Made by a program: the position numbers and the translations under genes. From Gammaproteobacteria bacterium (GTDB lineage: Bacteria > Pseudomonadota > Gammaproteobacteria > Steroidobacterales > PWYM01), in NCBI GenBank assembly GCA_003567855.1, contig PWYM01000272.1:1-58092 (forward strand): a stretch of 58,092 nucleotides of DNA. Direction: 5' to 3'. Numbering within the stretch: the stretch's first letter is position 1; each line of letters opens with the position of its first letter. The notes under the pieces were generated by a model that saw nothing but the letters and a program-made list of their open reading frames with translations, was not told the origin of the DNA and made no database searches. This document shows, in pieces, positions 44,463 to 55,001 of the stretch.

Positions 44463-45662
44463 TCAGCGCAGGAAGTCGAAAAGCGACAGGCGGCTGACCT
44501 GTGCGTACGACTGCTGCGCCGCCTGCAGCGCCGTCAACTGCTGGTTGAAGCGGCTGATCGCCTCGGCGTAGTCGACGTCGCGCACCTCCGACAGCGTGGT
44601 CTGAAGCTGCAGCAGGTGGTCGGCGTTGATGCTCCGCTGGGTCTCGATCGCGCCAAGTCGCGCGCCAACCGTCGAGCGCGTATCGGCGACCTTCGCCAGC
44701 GCCTGGTCTATACCCTGCAGCACCGCTGCGAGCTCATTGTTCATCCGTGCACGCGCCGGCCCGCCCGCAGTGTCGGATCGAAGCGCATCAATCGCGCGGC
44801 GGTAAACTTCGAATACAGAGTCCTCACCGGCAGGCCTGACCTCGAAGCGGTCACCGTCGGCCGGCCTGCCCGACAGGCTCACGCTGACACCCGAAAACTC
44901 GATCGTCGCGTCCGGCTGATAGACGCCCGTCGCGACCACGTCGCCGGCGCTGTCGTACACCGTCCAGGCGTCCTCAGGCGCGATTTCGATCGCGTACGTG
45001 TCGTCGGTCCACGCACCGGGGTTGCTCACGCTGCTCACACCTATGCGTCCTTCACCGCTGTTGCCGGGGTCACCACGCACCTCGAACGTGCCATTGCCTG
45101 CTGGAATGCCCATGAACACGTCGCCACCCGACTCACCGATCGAGAGCTGACGGACCGGGCTGATCTGCAGCGATCTCGTCCGGCCGTCGCCGTTGAACGT
45201 CACGCCGCCATCCGCATCCCGCGTAAACGGCCGCGTCAGCGAGTTCAGTCCGCCGAAGATGTATTCTCCATTGGCGTTCCGCGTATTCGCGATGTCCTTG
45301 ACCTCGGCGAGCAGCTGTTCGACTTCTACCGCGATCGAGCGGCGCGACTCGGTCGTCTGACTCGCGTTGTTTGCCTGCAGTACGAGCTCGCGGATTCGCT
45401 GCATGTTGTTGCCGACCTGGTCGAGCGCGCCCTCGGTGGCCTGGAGGCGGAATTCGGCACGGTCGGCGTTTTTCTGGTATTGCTCGACCGCGTCGATCGC
45501 CTCCCGGTACTGAAGCATCTGCACGGCACCGGACGGGTCGTCGGACGGGGAATTGATGCGTTGCCCGGTAGCGAGCTGCTGCTGCGTCTTCATGAGATCG
45601 GATTGGCCACGCGTCATCGCATCGAGGCCGGCATTGAAGATCTGGGTGGTCGAGATGCGCAT
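44463..45662 (-). CDS. flgL: Flagellar hook-filament junction protein FlgL
   Basis: The 399-residue protein has flagellin-like ends: MRISTTQIFNAGLDAMTRGQSDLMKTQQQLATGQR at the start and LTALQAAQQSYAQVSRLSLFDFLR at the end (given in blocks). It includes NANGEYIFGGLNSLTRPF, typical of FlgL. It joins FlgK to the filament. It is the last gene of the flgB-L operon, three bases after flgK. Confidence 0.96.
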   Translation of the reverse strand: MRISTTQIFNAGLDAMTRGQSDLMKTQQQLATGQRINSPSDDPSGAVQMLQYREAIDAVEQYQKNADRAEFRLQATEGALDQVGNNMQRIRELVLQANNASQTTESRRSIAVEVEQLLAEVKDIANTRNANGEYIFGGLNSLTRPFTRDADGGVTFNGDGRTRSLQISPVRQLSIGESGGDVFMGIPAGNGTFEVRGDPGNSGEGRIGVSSVSNPGAWTDDTYAIEIAPEDAWTVYDSAGDVVATGVYQPDATIEFSGVSVSLSGRPADGDRFEVRPAGEDSVFEVYRRAIDALRSDTAGGPARARMNNELAAVLQGIDQALAKVADTRSTVGARLGAIETQRSINADHLLQLQTTLSEVRDVDYAEAISRFNQQLTALQAAQQSYAQVSRLSLFDFLR

Positions 45663-45665
45663 TGT

Positions 45666-47558
45666 CTATCTCCTGAACGCGCCGAGCAGGGAATCAAACA
45701 TCTCGTTGCTGACCGCGATCACGCGGGCCGCGGCCTGGTAGGCCTGCTGGTAACGGATGAGGTTTGCGGCCTCCTCGTCGAGGTTCACGCCGGATATGGC
45801 CTCGCGCTGCGCAAGCGCCTCGTTGTGCAGCCGCTTGGAGGCGTCGGCGGCGATGCCAGCCTGGCGCGTGCGCACCCCGACATCGGCGACGAGTTCCGAG
45901 TAAGCCTCGGCCGCCGAGCTCGAACCGCCGTTGAGCGTCCGGAGCTGGCGCACGTCGGCAAGGCGGAGCGCGTTGCGGTTATCGCCCGGTGCGCTGGTGT
46001 TGCCCGAGACTGTGAACGCGTCACCGTCTGCAGGCGTACCCCTGATCTCCACCCGCCAGCCATTGTGCTCGATCGCCGTCGGTCCGTTGGGGACACGCGC
46101 GAAATCGACGCCCCCTACGTTGAAGGTGTCAGTGGCGGCGTCGTAGGCGATCTGCGCCGGGATCAAGAGCTCACCGGCGGCACCATCGACGACCCGCGCC
46201 TCGCCGATGACCGCATCCCCTGTATTGTCATTGCTGGCGACACCGTCGAGAGCCGATGCCGCTGCGACGCGGCGAGGATCGACAACCACGGGCGTGAGCG
46301 CCGCCGCGGCATCACGGAAGGGTTCCACCGTAAAACGATCGCCGCTCACCGCGCCGCTGACACCCGCGGTGTCGATGCGCAGTCCGTCGACCTCGAGGCT
46401 GTCGCCCGGCGTGATGCTGCCCACGGCCTGGCCATCGCTGCTGCGGCGCACGCGCCATTCACTGCCGTCGAAGCGAAGCTCGTACGCGGTCGCGCGGGCC
46501 TCGCCGAGGTCGAGCAGTTCGGCGTCGGGCGTCCCGGTCGCGGCGTTGGTTGGATGGTCGCTGACAGCGATGTCTGGCACGTCGAAGAACGCACCGCCCG
46601 GGTTACCCTCCAGGTCCACGCCCTGCGCGTGTGCGGCATTGAAATCATTGGCCAGCGCGACGGCGATGCGGCCCAGCGTGTCCTGCGTCTGGTCGAGCAG
46701 CTCGTTGCGTACCGAAACCAGGCCGCCCACACGTCCGCCGGTGAGCTGCGCCGTAATCGGCACGACAGTTCCGCCCGAGACATAGCCGATCCCGACCGGT
46801 ACGCCGTCGCTGCCGGTATTCATTGCACGCAGCTCCGTGGCCTTGCCGCCGACGACAAGGCTCTGGCCGTTGCCGACGAACACGTTCATGGACCCGTCGT
46901 CCTGCATCACGGTATTGACGGATACAAGCTCCGAGAGCTCGCGCAGCTTCGCGTCGCGCTGGTCCAGCAGATCGGCCGACGCGCGGTCCGAGCCAACGCG
47001 GGCGATTTCGGTATTCAGCCGCGCGATGCTGTCGGCCAGCCCGTTGATCTCGTCGACGGTGGTCTTGAGCTGCCCGTCGACGATCGAGCGCTGCTGCTCT
47101 ATACGGTCATGAAGATAGCCGAAGCGGTCGGCCAGCGTCTGTGCCTCGCTGAGCAGCACCTGGCGCGCGGCGGTGGATGTGGGGTCGTTGGCCACTTCCT
47201 CTACCGCAGCGAAGAAATCGCTGAGCGCCGGTGAAAGGCCTGCGTCGGGATCGGCGAGCAGATTGTCCAGACGCTGCGCGAAGTCCCTGTACACCGAGTG
47301 CTTCGCCGACTCCGAGGTGCTGTCCATGAGTCTCAGGTTCACGAACTGGTCAGCGATGCGCTCGACCCCGGTCATCTTGACGCCACGGCCCACGCTGCCT
47401 ACGCCGCTGGTGAGCGGTACCTGCGAACTGAGGCCCAGCCGCTGGCGGCTGTAGTCCTCGTTGCCGACGTTGGCAATATTGTGTCCGGTCACGTCCAGCG
47501 AGCGCTGGTAGGCCATCAGCGCTGACTTGCCTATGCCGAATATTCCACCCATGTCCAT
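45666..47558 (-). CDS. flgK: Flagellar hook-filament junction protein FlgK
   Basis: The 630-residue protein has the FlgK N-terminus (IFGIGKSALMAYQRSLDVTGHNIANVGNEDYSRQR) and the C-terminal rod/hook signature (LDEEAANLIRYQQAYQAAARVIAVSNEMFDSLL), each quoted in part. It forms the first junction zone on the hook. The start may be Met1 at 47558 or Met3 at 47552; GGGG lies nine bases before the latter. Confidence 0.96.
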   Translation of the reverse strand: MDMGGIFGIGKSALMAYQRSLDVTGHNIANVGNEDYSRQRLGLSSQVPLTSGVGSVGRGVKMTGVERIADQFVNLRLMDSTSESAKHSVYRDFAQRLDNLLADPDAGLSPALSDFFAAVEEVANDPTSTAARQVLLSEAQTLADRFGYLHDRIEQQRSIVDGQLKTTVDEINGLADSIARLNTEIARVGSDRASADLLDQRDAKLRELSELVSVNTVMQDDGSMNVFVGNGQSLVVGGKATELRAMNTGSDGVPVGIGYVSGGTVVPITAQLTGGRVGGLVSVRNELLDQTQDTLGRIAVALANDFNAAHAQGVDLEGNPGGAFFDVPDIAVSDHPTNAATGTPDAELLDLGEARATAYELRFDGSEWRVRRSSDGQAVGSITPGDSLEVDGLRIDTAGVSGAVSGDRFTVEPFRDAAAALTPVVVDPRRVAAASALDGVASNDNTGDAVIGEARVVDGAAGELLIPAQIAYDAATDTFNVGGVDFARVPNGPTAIEHNGWRVEIRGTPADGDAFTVSGNTSAPGDNRNALRLADVRQLRTLNGGSSSAAEAYSELVADVGVRTRQAGIAADASKRLHNEALAQREAISGVNLDEEAANLIRYQQAYQAAARVIAVSNEMFDSLLGAFRR

Positions 47559-47602
47559 GATCCCCGGCCGGGGTCACCGGCCCTCGTTATCGTGTCGCGG
47601 CG

Positions 47603-48715
47603 TCAGCCACGTTCCGGGGTCGCCGACCGCTGACCGGCGGTCAGCACGTCGTGGCGCCCGCCCGCATCACGATGACCCGGCAGACCACGCTCGACGATAC
47701 CCATGATCTTGTCGGCGTAGCGCGGATCGGTCGCGTAGCCCCCCTGCTGAAGCCCGTCGAGGAACCCCCGCGGCTCCGCTGCGCGCTCGAGCGCCGGCCG
47801 GTAGCGCGGCAGGCGCTCGAGCAGCGCCGCATAGTCGTCGAAACTCTCGGCGAGTCCGTCGTACACGCGGAACTCGGCGCGCTCGCGCCGCGCCACGCCG
47901 TCGCGGTACTCGAGCGTCGGCACGCTGACACGCGCGCCCTGCCACTCGCTGCCGGTCTTGACGCCGAACAGGTTGAAGCTCGGTTGGCCGTTACGGCCCG
48001 GCATCATGTGCTGGCCCCAGCCGGTCTCCAGCGCGGCCTGCGCGACCAGCACCTCTGGCGCGACGCCGAGGCGCGCGCCGGCGCGACGCGCGTGCGGCAT
48101 CAGCGCATCAACGAACGCCTCGGGCGTCGCCGGCGGCCAGTCGACGCCGCCGGCGGCCTCGCCTTCACCGCCGACCTCGACCTCGTGCAGTGCCTCGATG
48201 GCCTCATCGTCGTCCCCGTCGACCGCCAACGGCACGACGCCGGTTGCGATCGCGGCGGCCAGGCGTGCCTGCTGTTCGGGGTCGATACGTGTGGTCGCAT
48301 CCACGGCACGCACTCCCCCGCGCCGCACGGGCATCGCGAGTTCGCGTTCACCTTCGGGCCCGCCCGATCGGCTTCCAACCTCGCCACCCGCGATCGCCGC
48401 GCCCGGCGGAATACCGAGGTGTCGATGCAACGAATCGGCCAGCCCTATACCCCCTGCCCGGCTCATCTGCTCGGCAATGCGCTGGTCGAACATCTGGTGG
48501 TAGAGATCCGACTGCGCGCTGTCGAACAGGCCACCGCCAAATGACTGACTGCGGCGCATCTCGCCGAGCACCATCTGGATGAACAGTGCCTCGAACTGGA
48601 CCGCGGCCTCCTTGGCGGCATCGGCAGAACCGTTGCGCGCAGCCAGCCGCAGCGCCGACAGGTCACCCTCGCCGGCGCGGTGCATCATCGCGGTGGTTTC
48701 GAAGCCGCTGCGCAT
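47603..48715 (-). CDS. flgJ: Flagellar rod assembly muramidase FlgJ
   Basis: The 370-residue protein has an N-terminal rod-cap domain (AAVQFEALFIQMVLGEMRRSQSFGGGLFDSAQSDLYHQMFDQRIAEQM, in blocks) and a C-terminal glucosaminidase domain with the catalytic Glu in AALETGWGQH and FNLFGVKTGSEW. It opens the peptidoglycan for the growing rod. A linker of about 60 residues separates the two. Both halves are fused as in most gammaproteobacteria. Confidence 0.95.
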   Translation of the reverse strand: MRSGFETTAMMHRAGEGDLSALRLAARNGSADAAKEAAVQFEALFIQMVLGEMRRSQSFGGGLFDSAQSDLYHQMFDQRIAEQMSRAGGIGLADSLHRHLGIPPGAAIAGGEVGSRSGGPEGERELAMPVRRGGVRAVDATTRIDPEQQARLAAAIATGVVPLAVDGDDDEAIEALHEVEVGGEGEAAGGVDWPPATPEAFVDALMPHARRAGARLGVAPEVLVAQAALETGWGQHMMPGRNGQPSFNLFGVKTGSEWQGARVSVPTLEYRDGVARRERAEFRVYDGLAESFDDYAALLERLPRYRPALERAAEPRGFLDGLQQGGYATDPRYADKIMGIVERGLPGHRDAGGRHDVLTAGQRSATPERG

Positions 48716-48722
48716 CGTCGAT

Positions 48723-49871
48723 CTAGATCACGATCAGTTCGGCGCGCAGCGCGCCAGCCTGGTGCAAGGCCTCCAGGATCGCGATCAGGTCACCCGGCGC
48801 GGCACCGACCTGGTTGACCGCCTGCACGATCTCGTCAAGGCTTGTGCCGGGGCCGAACGGGAACATGCGTCCCTCGCCTTCGCGCACGTCGATCTCGCTG
48901 TCGGGAATGATTGCGGTCTCGCCGTCCGAGAACGGTGCCGGCTGCACGACGCCGAAGCGTTCGCTGATCGTCACCGCAAGTCCGCCGTGCGACACCGCCG
49001 ACGGCAGCACGCGCACGTTGCCGCCCATCACGATCGTGCCGGTACGGGAATTGACGATCACGCGCGCCGGCTGCTCTCCGGGTTCGACGCGGATGTTCTC
49101 GAGCACCGACACGAAGCTCACGCGCTGGTCGGGGTCGACCGGGGCGCGCACGCGCACCGAGGTCGCATCGCGCGCGCGGGCCATGTCGGGGCCGAGTTCG
49201 GTGTTGATCGCCTCGACCAGCCGGTGCGCGGTCGTGAAGTCGGCGCGGCGCAGGTTCAGCGTGACGGTGTCGCCATGCGCGAAGGAACTGGGCACCTCGC
49301 GCTCGACGCTCGCCCCTGAGGGAATACGCCCTACGCTCGGCACGTTCAGGGTCACCGACGAGCCGTCGCGCCCCTCCACGCCGAACCCGCCGACGACGAG
49401 GTTGCCCTGCGCCATTGCGTAGACCTCACCGTCGGCGCCCCGCAGCGGTGTCATCAGCAGTGAACCGCCTCGCAGGCTGCGCGCGTTGCCGATCGACGAG
49501 ACGGTGATGTCGATCTGCTGGCCGGGCTTGGCGAAGGGCGGGAGCTCGGCGTGCACCATCACCGCGGCGACGTTGCGAAGTTGCAGGTTCGTGCCCGGAG
49601 GCACCGTGACGCCAAGCTGACCCAGCATGTTCTGCAGGCTCTGGGACGTGAATGGCGCCTGGTTCGTCTGGTCGCCGCTGCCATCGAGCCCGACGACCAG
49701 CCCGTAGCCGACAACCTGGTTGCTGCGTACGCCAGCAACCTGCGCGAGATCACGGACGCGTTCGCCGGCACCGTTGTCGCCGTTACCGCTCTGCGTCCAC
49801 GCAAGCGTCGGAAACACCAGTGCGGCTAGCAGCAGCAGCGTCACGCGCCGCATCGGGGAAGTCATGATCAT
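48723..49871 (-). CDS. flgI: Flagellar P-ring protein FlgI
   Basis: The 382-residue precursor has a signal peptide ([20 protein letters not shown]) and FlgI blocks ([50 protein letters not shown]-like [31 protein letters not shown]; short pieces). It forms the periplasmic bushing ring in peptidoglycan. It lies 18 bases after flgH. Confidence 0.96.
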   Translation of the reverse strand: MIMTSPMRRVTLLLLAALVFPTLAWTQSGNGDNGAGERVRDLAQVAGVRSNQVVGYGLVVGLDGSGDQTNQAPFTSQSLQNMLGQLGVTVPPGTNLQLRNVAAVMVHAELPPFAKPGQQIDITVSSIGNARSLRGGSLLMTPLRGADGEVYAMAQGNLVVGGFGVEGRDGSSVTLNVPSVGRIPSGASVEREVPSSFAHGDTVTLNLRRADFTTAHRLVEAINTELGPDMARARDATSVRVRAPVDPDQRVSFVSVLENIRVEPGEQPARVIVNSRTGTIVMGGNVRVLPSAVSHGGLAVTISERFGVVQPAPFSDGETAIIPDSEIDVREGEGRMFPFGPGTSLDEIVQAVNQVGAAPGDLIAILEALHQAGALRAELIVI

Positions 49872-49889
49872 ATCGGCTCTGCTCCCGGC

Positions 49890-50588
49890 CTAGAACGGCC
49901 ACCAGCCGCTGTTGAAAAAGCGACTGGCCCAGCCCTGTCGGTTGCTGTCGGCAACCGCACCGCGACCACCGTAGGCCAGTTGCGCGTCGGCGACCTGGGT
50001 CGACAGCACCGTGTTGTCGGCACGGATGTCGACCGGGCGCACGATGCCGCGCAGTCGGATGTATTCCTGGCCCTGGTTGATCGCGAGCCAGCGTTCGCCC
50101 TGGACGACGAGGTTACCGTTGGGCAGCACCTCGGCGACGGTCACCGCGATCGAGCCATCGAGGCGGTTGCTCTGCGACGAATCTCCGCTGCCGTCGAAGC
50201 TGCGCGATCCCGATAGTCGGTTGTCGAGGATCGGCACGCCGTTGCGTGTCACCGGCCGGCCGGCGATCGTCGGGTTGCTGATATCCACCGACGAATCCTT
50301 GGAGGTAGACGTATTCGCGCTCTTGCTTGCGTCGGTGCGCTCGGAGAGCACCACCGTCAGCACGTCGCCGACGCGGCGCGCCTTGAAATCCTCGAACAGC
50401 GCCTGGCTGCTCGCCGGCTGGTAGATAGCGCCCGCGTTGTGCTCGGGCGGCACCGGCTGCTGCGGCAGCGTGGTTGCGAACTCGTCGCTGTCGCCGCGCG
50501 ACACCGGCGTGACGTGGCTGCATGCCGACACCGCGAGGACGGCGGCCAGTGCCGGCAGCAGCCGGAGCAGCGAATCGGACTCGAACAT
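49890..50588 (-). CDS. flgH: Flagellar L-ring lipoprotein FlgH
   Basis: The 232-residue lipoprotein has a signal peptide ending in the lipobox LAVSAC. FlgH blocks include ALFEDFKARRVGDVLTVVLSERTDASKSANT, NGNLVVQGERWLAINQGQEYIRLRGIVRP (in parts) and DAQLAYGGRGAV. It forms the outer-membrane bushing ring. The ATG at 50588 has GGAGG five bases upstream and is preferred over GTG at 50594. It lies 11 bases after flgG. Confidence 0.96.
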   Translation of the reverse strand: MFESDSLLRLLPALAAVLAVSACSHVTPVSRGDSDEFATTLPQQPVPPEHNAGAIYQPASSQALFEDFKARRVGDVLTVVLSERTDASKSANTSTSKDSSVDISNPTIAGRPVTRNGVPILDNRLSGSRSFDGSGDSSQSNRLDGSIAVTVAEVLPNGNLVVQGERWLAINQGQEYIRLRGIVRPVDIRADNTVLSTQVADAQLAYGGRGAVADSNRQGWASRFFNSGWWPF

Positions 50589-50599
50589 ACGCACCTCCG

Positions 50600-51391
50600 T
50601 CAGCGTCCGAGATTGTTGTTCGCGTACTGCAGCATCTGCTCGGCGGTCGAGATCGCTTTTGAATTGACCTCGTAGGCACGCTGGGTCTCGATCATGTTCA
50701 CGAGCTCCTCGACGGTATTGACGTTCGAAGCCTCTAGCGCGCCCTGGATCACCGTGCCCATGCCATCGAGGCCGGGCTGGTTGATCTGGGGGGTGCCACT
50801 GGCGGCTGTCTCGCGATACAGGTTCTGCCCCATCGGCTCCAGGCCGGCGGGGTTGATGAAGTCGGCGAGCTGGAGACTTCCGGTCTCGACCGGCGCGGCG
50901 TCACCCGAGAGCTGTACGTTGACGATGCCGTCGGCGCTGATCGTTATGCTGCGTGCACCCTCGGGCAGAGTAATGCCCGGCTGCAGCGGATGTCCGCTCG
51001 AGGTGACGACCTCGCCGTCGGCGTTGACCTGGAAAGACCCGTCACGCGTGTAGGCGACGTTACCGTCGGGCATCAGCACCTGGAAGAACCCGCGTCCCTC
51101 CACCGCGATGTCGAGCGCGTTTTCGGTCTGTACCAGATTGCCCTGGTCGAACATCTTCTGCGTCGCCACGGGGCGCACGCCGGTACCCAGCATCAACCCC
51201 GAGGGGAGTTGCGTGTCCTGCGACGACTGCGCACCGGGTTGGCGCACGTTCTGGTAAATCATGTCCTCGAACACCGCACGACCCTTCTTGAAGCCCGTCG
51301 TGTTGGCGTTGGCGAGGTTGTTCGAAATCGTCGACATCCGGGTCTGCTGGGCATCGAGCCCGGTCTTCGCGACCCACAGTGCCTTGTTCAT
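50600..51391 (-). CDS. flgG: Distal rod protein FlgG
   Basis: The 263-residue protein begins [44 protein letters not shown] and ends [34 protein letters not shown] (both in part), the axial-protein signatures of FlgG. It builds the distal rod. It is 29 bases from flgF. Confidence 0.97.
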   Translation of the reverse strand: MNKALWVAKTGLDAQQTRMSTISNNLANANTTGFKKGRAVFEDMIYQNVRQPGAQSSQDTQLPSGLMLGTGVRPVATQKMFDQGNLVQTENALDIAVEGRGFFQVLMPDGNVAYTRDGSFQVNADGEVVTSSGHPLQPGITLPEGARSITISADGIVNVQLSGDAAPVETGSLQLADFINPAGLEPMGQNLYRETAASGTPQINQPGLDGMGTVIQGALEASNVNTVEELVNMIETQRAYEVNSKAISTAEQMLQYANNNLGR

Positions 51392-51420
51392 GAGTGTGCT
51401 CCCTCGTTTGCGCGGTGCGT

Positions 51421-52161
51421 TCAGGTAATGCGCATCAGCTGCGCGGAGGCCTGATCGTTGTCCTCGGCGCTGCGGATCATGTTCACCTGGGTCTCGAACT
51501 GTCGCGACAGCTGGATCATGTTGACCATCGCGTCGATGACGTTGACGTTGCTGCCCTCGAGCATCCCCGAAGCCAGACGCACCTCGGGATCGGCATCGAC
51601 GGGCGCGTCACCGGCGACACGCACCAACCCGTCCTCGCCCCGGCGCAGCGCATCGGCCGGCGGATTCACGAGCCGGATGCGGTCGACAACAGCCAGCGCG
51701 TTCGCTTCCTGGCCCTGCGGGCGGATCGTGACCGTGCCATCGGTCGCGATCTCGATCGTGTCGTACGGCGGCACCGCGATCGGCCCGCCGTCGCCGACGA
51801 CCTGCAGGCCGCTGCCGGTCAGCAGTCGACCCATGCTGTCGACCTGGAGATCGCCAGCGCGTGTGTACGCTTCACCGCCGTCCGGCGCCTGCACCGCAAT
51901 CCAGCCCTGGCCCTCCACCGCAACGTCGAGCTCGCGCCCGGTGGGCTGCATTGCCCCCGGCGTGAGATCCACGTGCTGCGCGCGAAGCTGCGCGTAGGCG
52001 CGGCTCGAATGCCCGTCGCCGTTGACGCTCATCGTCACGAAGTCGTTGAGGCTCGCCCTGAAACCCGTGGTGTTGGCATTGGCGAGGTTATGACTGGTCG
52101 CCGCCTGCGAGAGCATCGTCTCGCGCGCGCCGGTCATTGACAGGTACATCATGCGGTCCAT
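51421..52161 (-). CDS. flgF: Proximal rod protein FlgF
   Basis: The 246-residue protein starts [35 protein letters not shown] (in part), which distinguishes FlgF from FlgG. It has the C-terminal axial motif [22 protein letters not shown]. It forms part of the rod. It lies 30 bases after flgE. Confidence 0.95.
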   Translation of the reverse strand: MDRMMYLSMTGARETMLSQAATSHNLANANTTGFRASLNDFVTMSVNGDGHSSRAYAQLRAQHVDLTPGAMQPTGRELDVAVEGQGWIAVQAPDGGEAYTRAGDLQVDSMGRLLTGSGLQVVGDGGPIAVPPYDTIEIATDGTVTIRPQGQEANALAVVDRIRLVNPPADALRRGEDGLVRVAGDAPVDADPEVRLASGMLEGSNVNVIDAMVNMIQLSRQFETQVNMIRSAEDNDQASAQLMRIT

Positions 52162-52191
52162 TTCGGTACGGCCCCGGTGCTATGCCCGTGA

Positions 52192-53409
52192 TCAGCGGAT
52201 GTTGATGATCGTCTGCGTGATCGCATCGGCGGTGCTGATCACCTGCGCATTGGCCTGGAAGTTGCGTTGCGCGGTGATCAGGTTCACGAGCTGCTCCGAG
52301 ATGTCGACGTTCGACGCCTCGAGTCCGCCCGACTGGATCGTGCCGAAGTCGCCCTCGCCGGCCTTGCCCATGATCGGCTCGCCGGCGGCGAAGGTCTCGG
52401 CCCACGCGTTGTCACCGAGCTGCTGCAGACCCTGCGGGTTCGAGAAATTCGCAACCGCGACCTGGCCCAGCGCCTGCGCCTGGCCGTTGGTGTAGCGGGC
52501 CAGTACGATGCCCTTGTCATCGACGTCTATGGAGGTGAGCCGCCCGGTGGTGTAGCCGTCCTGGCTCAGCGAATTCACGTTGCTGGTGCCACCGAATTGC
52601 GTGATCTCGGAGAAATCGAACTCGATGTCCATCTGTGCGCCTCCGGACGGCGGCGTGAACGGCCCGAAGCTCGCCGGCGCGGTCGGCTCGACGAGGCGGC
52701 CTGCGCTGTCGAACTCCAGCGCGACCGGCGACCCCACCTCGGTGCCGTCGATCGCGAGGTGCGCCGCCCAGTTCAGCGACCCCTCGTTCCTGAAGAACAG
52801 GCTTGCGGTCTGCGACTGGCCGAGCGAGTCGTAGAGGCTCAGCGAAGTCGAGAAGTTGAAGCTCGATGGGTCCTGCGGATCGAAGGGCACCGCGCTCTGG
52901 TCCTCCGCGTCGGCGGCGAGATTGAGCGATGCGCGCACCTCACTCGTCGCCCTTGGCGATGACTCGCCGGAACTCAGCCGCAGGTCGCCAAGCTGGCCCG
53001 AGCTGAATACACCCGGATTGCCGTCCTGGGGGGGATAGGCCTGCAGGCGGGCGCCCTGCGCGTTGACGACATAGCCGTCGCGGTTGACCTGGAAGCCACC
53101 TGCGCGGCTGTACACACGCGAGCCGCCGTCGTTGAGTACGAAGAAACCCTGGCCACTGAGGCCCAGATCCATGTTGTTCCCGGTGGTCTCTATGTTGCCC
53201 TGGCTGAACTGCTGCGTGACCGCCGCAAGCCGGGCGCCGGTGCCCGTGGCGGTATTGGAGATACCGCTGTAGGACAGCGCGAAGATGTCGGCGAACTCGG
53301 CCCGCGACTCCTTGAAGCCGGTGGTGCCCGTGTTGGCGACGTTGTTGCCGGTCACCCTGAGGTCGGCCGAGGCTGCGTTGAGTCCGCTCAATGCTGTGCG
53401 AAATGGCAT
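52192..53409 (-). CDS. flgE: Flagellar hook protein FlgE
   Basis: The 405-residue protein has the N-terminal motif MPFRTALSGLNAASADLRVTGNNVANTGTTGFKESRAEFADIF and C-terminal GLEASNVDISEQLVNLITAQRNFQANAQVISTADAI (short pieces). The variable middle forms the outer hook domains. FlgE polymerises to the universal joint. It lies 39 bases after flgD. Confidence 0.97.
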   Translation of the reverse strand: MPFRTALSGLNAASADLRVTGNNVANTGTTGFKESRAEFADIFALSYSGISNTATGTGARLAAVTQQFSQGNIETTGNNMDLGLSGQGFFVLNDGGSRVYSRAGGFQVNRDGYVVNAQGARLQAYPPQDGNPGVFSSGQLGDLRLSSGESSPRATSEVRASLNLAADAEDQSAVPFDPQDPSSFNFSTSLSLYDSLGQSQTASLFFRNEGSLNWAAHLAIDGTEVGSPVALEFDSAGRLVEPTAPASFGPFTPPSGGAQMDIEFDFSEITQFGGTSNVNSLSQDGYTTGRLTSIDVDDKGIVLARYTNGQAQALGQVAVANFSNPQGLQQLGDNAWAETFAAGEPIMGKAGEGDFGTIQSGGLEASNVDISEQLVNLITAQRNFQANAQVISTADAITQTIINIR

Positions 53410-53448
53410 GTCGTTTGCTCCGTATCGCTGTTCAGTCCGGACGCGGCG

Positions 53449-54123
53449 TCAATTGACGACGCGCACCTTGTCCATATCCACGTTGCCCAGGCCGGTGACA
53501 GTCAGTGTCACCGCGCCGTTGTAGTTATCGATGCCCACGCTCTCCACGCGGCCCGACATCAGCACGCCGGCGCCGATCGTGTGGTCACCGTCACGCACCT
53601 GGGCCTCGACCGCGTAGAAACCCGGCGCGACCGGCTGGCCGTCGGCATCGGTGCCGTCCCAGCTGAATCCGGCGCGACCCTCAGCCGTCGCATCGACCTG
53701 CAGGCGCTGCACGAGACGTCCGCTCAGATCGATGATGTCGACCGTCGCGCTGTTCGCACCCTTCGGGAGCTCCACGGCGCCGTGCATCTCACCCTCCGGC
53801 GGCAGCCAGCCTTCGCTGGACGGCACCATCACGCTGCGGTCGATGAGCGCCGCGGCTTCGAGCGCACGGTTACCCTGCAGCGACCGGCCCAGCGCGTTGA
53901 TAGAGCCCTGCAGCTCCTGGATGCCGTTGACGGTGCCGAACTGCGCGATCTGGCCGAGAAAATCGCCGCTCTCCATCGGGTCGAACGGGTCCTGGTTGCT
54001 GAGCTGGGTGATCATCAGCTTCAGGAAGTCTTCCTGGCCGAGCTTGTCGTTCGGCTTCTCGGTATTGCGCGCGCTGCCGCCCAGGCCGAGCTGTTCGAGC
54101 ATCGCCGGGTCTATTCCGGACAT
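53449..54123 (-). CDS. flgD: Flagellar hook cap protein FlgD
   Basis: The 224-residue protein has an N-terminal FlgD core (LGQEDFLKLMITQLSNQDPFDPMESGDFLGQIAQFGTVNGIQELQ, in blocks) followed by an FN3/tudor-like domain (FSWDGTDADGQPVAPGFYAVEAQV). It caps the growing hook and is not retained in the mature flagellum. It lies 46 bases after flgC. Confidence 0.96.
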   Translation of the reverse strand: MSGIDPAMLEQLGLGGSARNTEKPNDKLGQEDFLKLMITQLSNQDPFDPMESGDFLGQIAQFGTVNGIQELQGSINALGRSLQGNRALEAAALIDRSVMVPSSEGWLPPEGEMHGAVELPKGANSATVDIIDLSGRLVQRLQVDATAEGRAGFSWDGTDADGQPVAPGFYAVEAQVRDGDHTIGAGVLMSGRVESVGIDNYNGAVTLTVTGLGNVDMDKVRVVN

Positions 54124-54169
54124 CGGGGCCTCCGTGACGGGTACGTGTCACCCGCATCGTGGGTCGTCA

Positions 54170-54586
54170 TCAGTTGCGGCCAAGCTGCAGCGTGCGCAGC
54201 ATCAGCTGCTTCACGGTGTTCAGCACCTCGACGTTGTTCTGGTAGGTGCGGTTGGCCGACATCATGTCGGTCATCGCCTCGACCGTGTTCACCGCCGGCA
54301 GGAAGACGTAGCCGTCCTCGTTGGCCAGCGGATGGTTGGGCATGTGGCGCATTTCGGGCGGCGCCTGGCTCTGCACCACGCCGTTCACGCGCACCGAAGC
54401 CGATCCGCCCTGCCCGCCGAAGTCGTCCATCACTGCCTGGAACACCGGGTGGCGCGCACGGTAGGCGCCGTCGGCGGTGCCACTCGCGCTGTCGGCATTG
54501 GCGAGATTCGACGCGATGGTGTTGAGCCGCACCGACTGCGCGCTCAGCCCGGAGCCCGATATGTCGAAGACCTTGAACAGACTCAT
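54170..54586 (-). CDS. flgC: Proximal rod protein FlgC
   Basis: The 138-residue protein starts MSLFKVFDISGSGLSAQSVRLNTIASNLANADS and ends VNTVEAMTDMMSANRTYQNNVEVLNTVKQLMLRTLQLG (in part). The start at 54586 is five bases after flgB; a longer upstream frame overlaps flgB and is a shadow. It is a rod component next to FlgB. Confidence 0.97.
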   Translation of the reverse strand: MSLFKVFDISGSGLSAQSVRLNTIASNLANADSASGTADGAYRARHPVFQAVMDDFGGQGGSASVRVNGVVQSQAPPEMRHMPNHPLANEDGYVFLPAVNTVEAMTDMMSANRTYQNNVEVLNTVKQLMLRTLQLGRN

Positions 54587-54591
54587 CAGGG

Positions 54592-54990
54592 TTACTCCCC
54601 GCGCAGCGCGCGTCGGATGCCGCTGATGCGGCTGTCGAGGAAATCGAGGCTCGCCTGGTAGCGCACCGCGTTCTCGGCGAACGCCGACTGCTCGAGCTGG
54701 CTGTCGACGGTGTTGCCGTCCAACGAGGGCTGGTTGGGCGTGCGGTAGGCGATTTCGAAGTCGGGGCCACTGCCCTGGGCGGCCCCGAAGTGGCCGGCGC
54801 GCGTCGCGCGCAGGTGCGTGCCGTCGCCACCCTGCGCATTCTGCAGTGCCGCACGGAAATCTATGTCGCGCGCCTTGTAATGGGGCGTGTCCGCGTTGGC
54901 GAGGTTCGACGCAATGGTCTCGATGCGCCGCTCGCCCACCTGCAGCGCGGCGGGATGAATACCCAGTGCCTTGTCCAGCGAAATGGCCAT
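54592..54990 (-). CDS. flgB: Proximal rod protein FlgB
   Basis: The 132-residue protein begins MAISLDKALGIHPAALQVGERRIETIASNLANADTPHYKARDIDF (in part), the FlgB signature. The ATG at 54990 is preferred: an upstream in-frame start at 55143 would precede the sigma54 promoter. It is the first gene of the flgBCDEFGHIJKL operon. Confidence 0.97.
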   Translation of the reverse strand: MAISLDKALGIHPAALQVGERRIETIASNLANADTPHYKARDIDFRAALQNAQGGDGTHLRATRAGHFGAAQGSGPDFEIAYRTPNQPSLDGNTVDSQLEQSAFAENAVRYQASLDFLDSRISGIRRALRGE

Positions 54991-55001
54991 CTGCCTGCTC
55001 C

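Noticed and set aside
44616-47234. 872-codon plus-strand ORF
   Set aside because: It is fully antisense to flgL and flgK, with no recognisable domain or ribosome-binding site; long antisense ORFs are common at this G+C.
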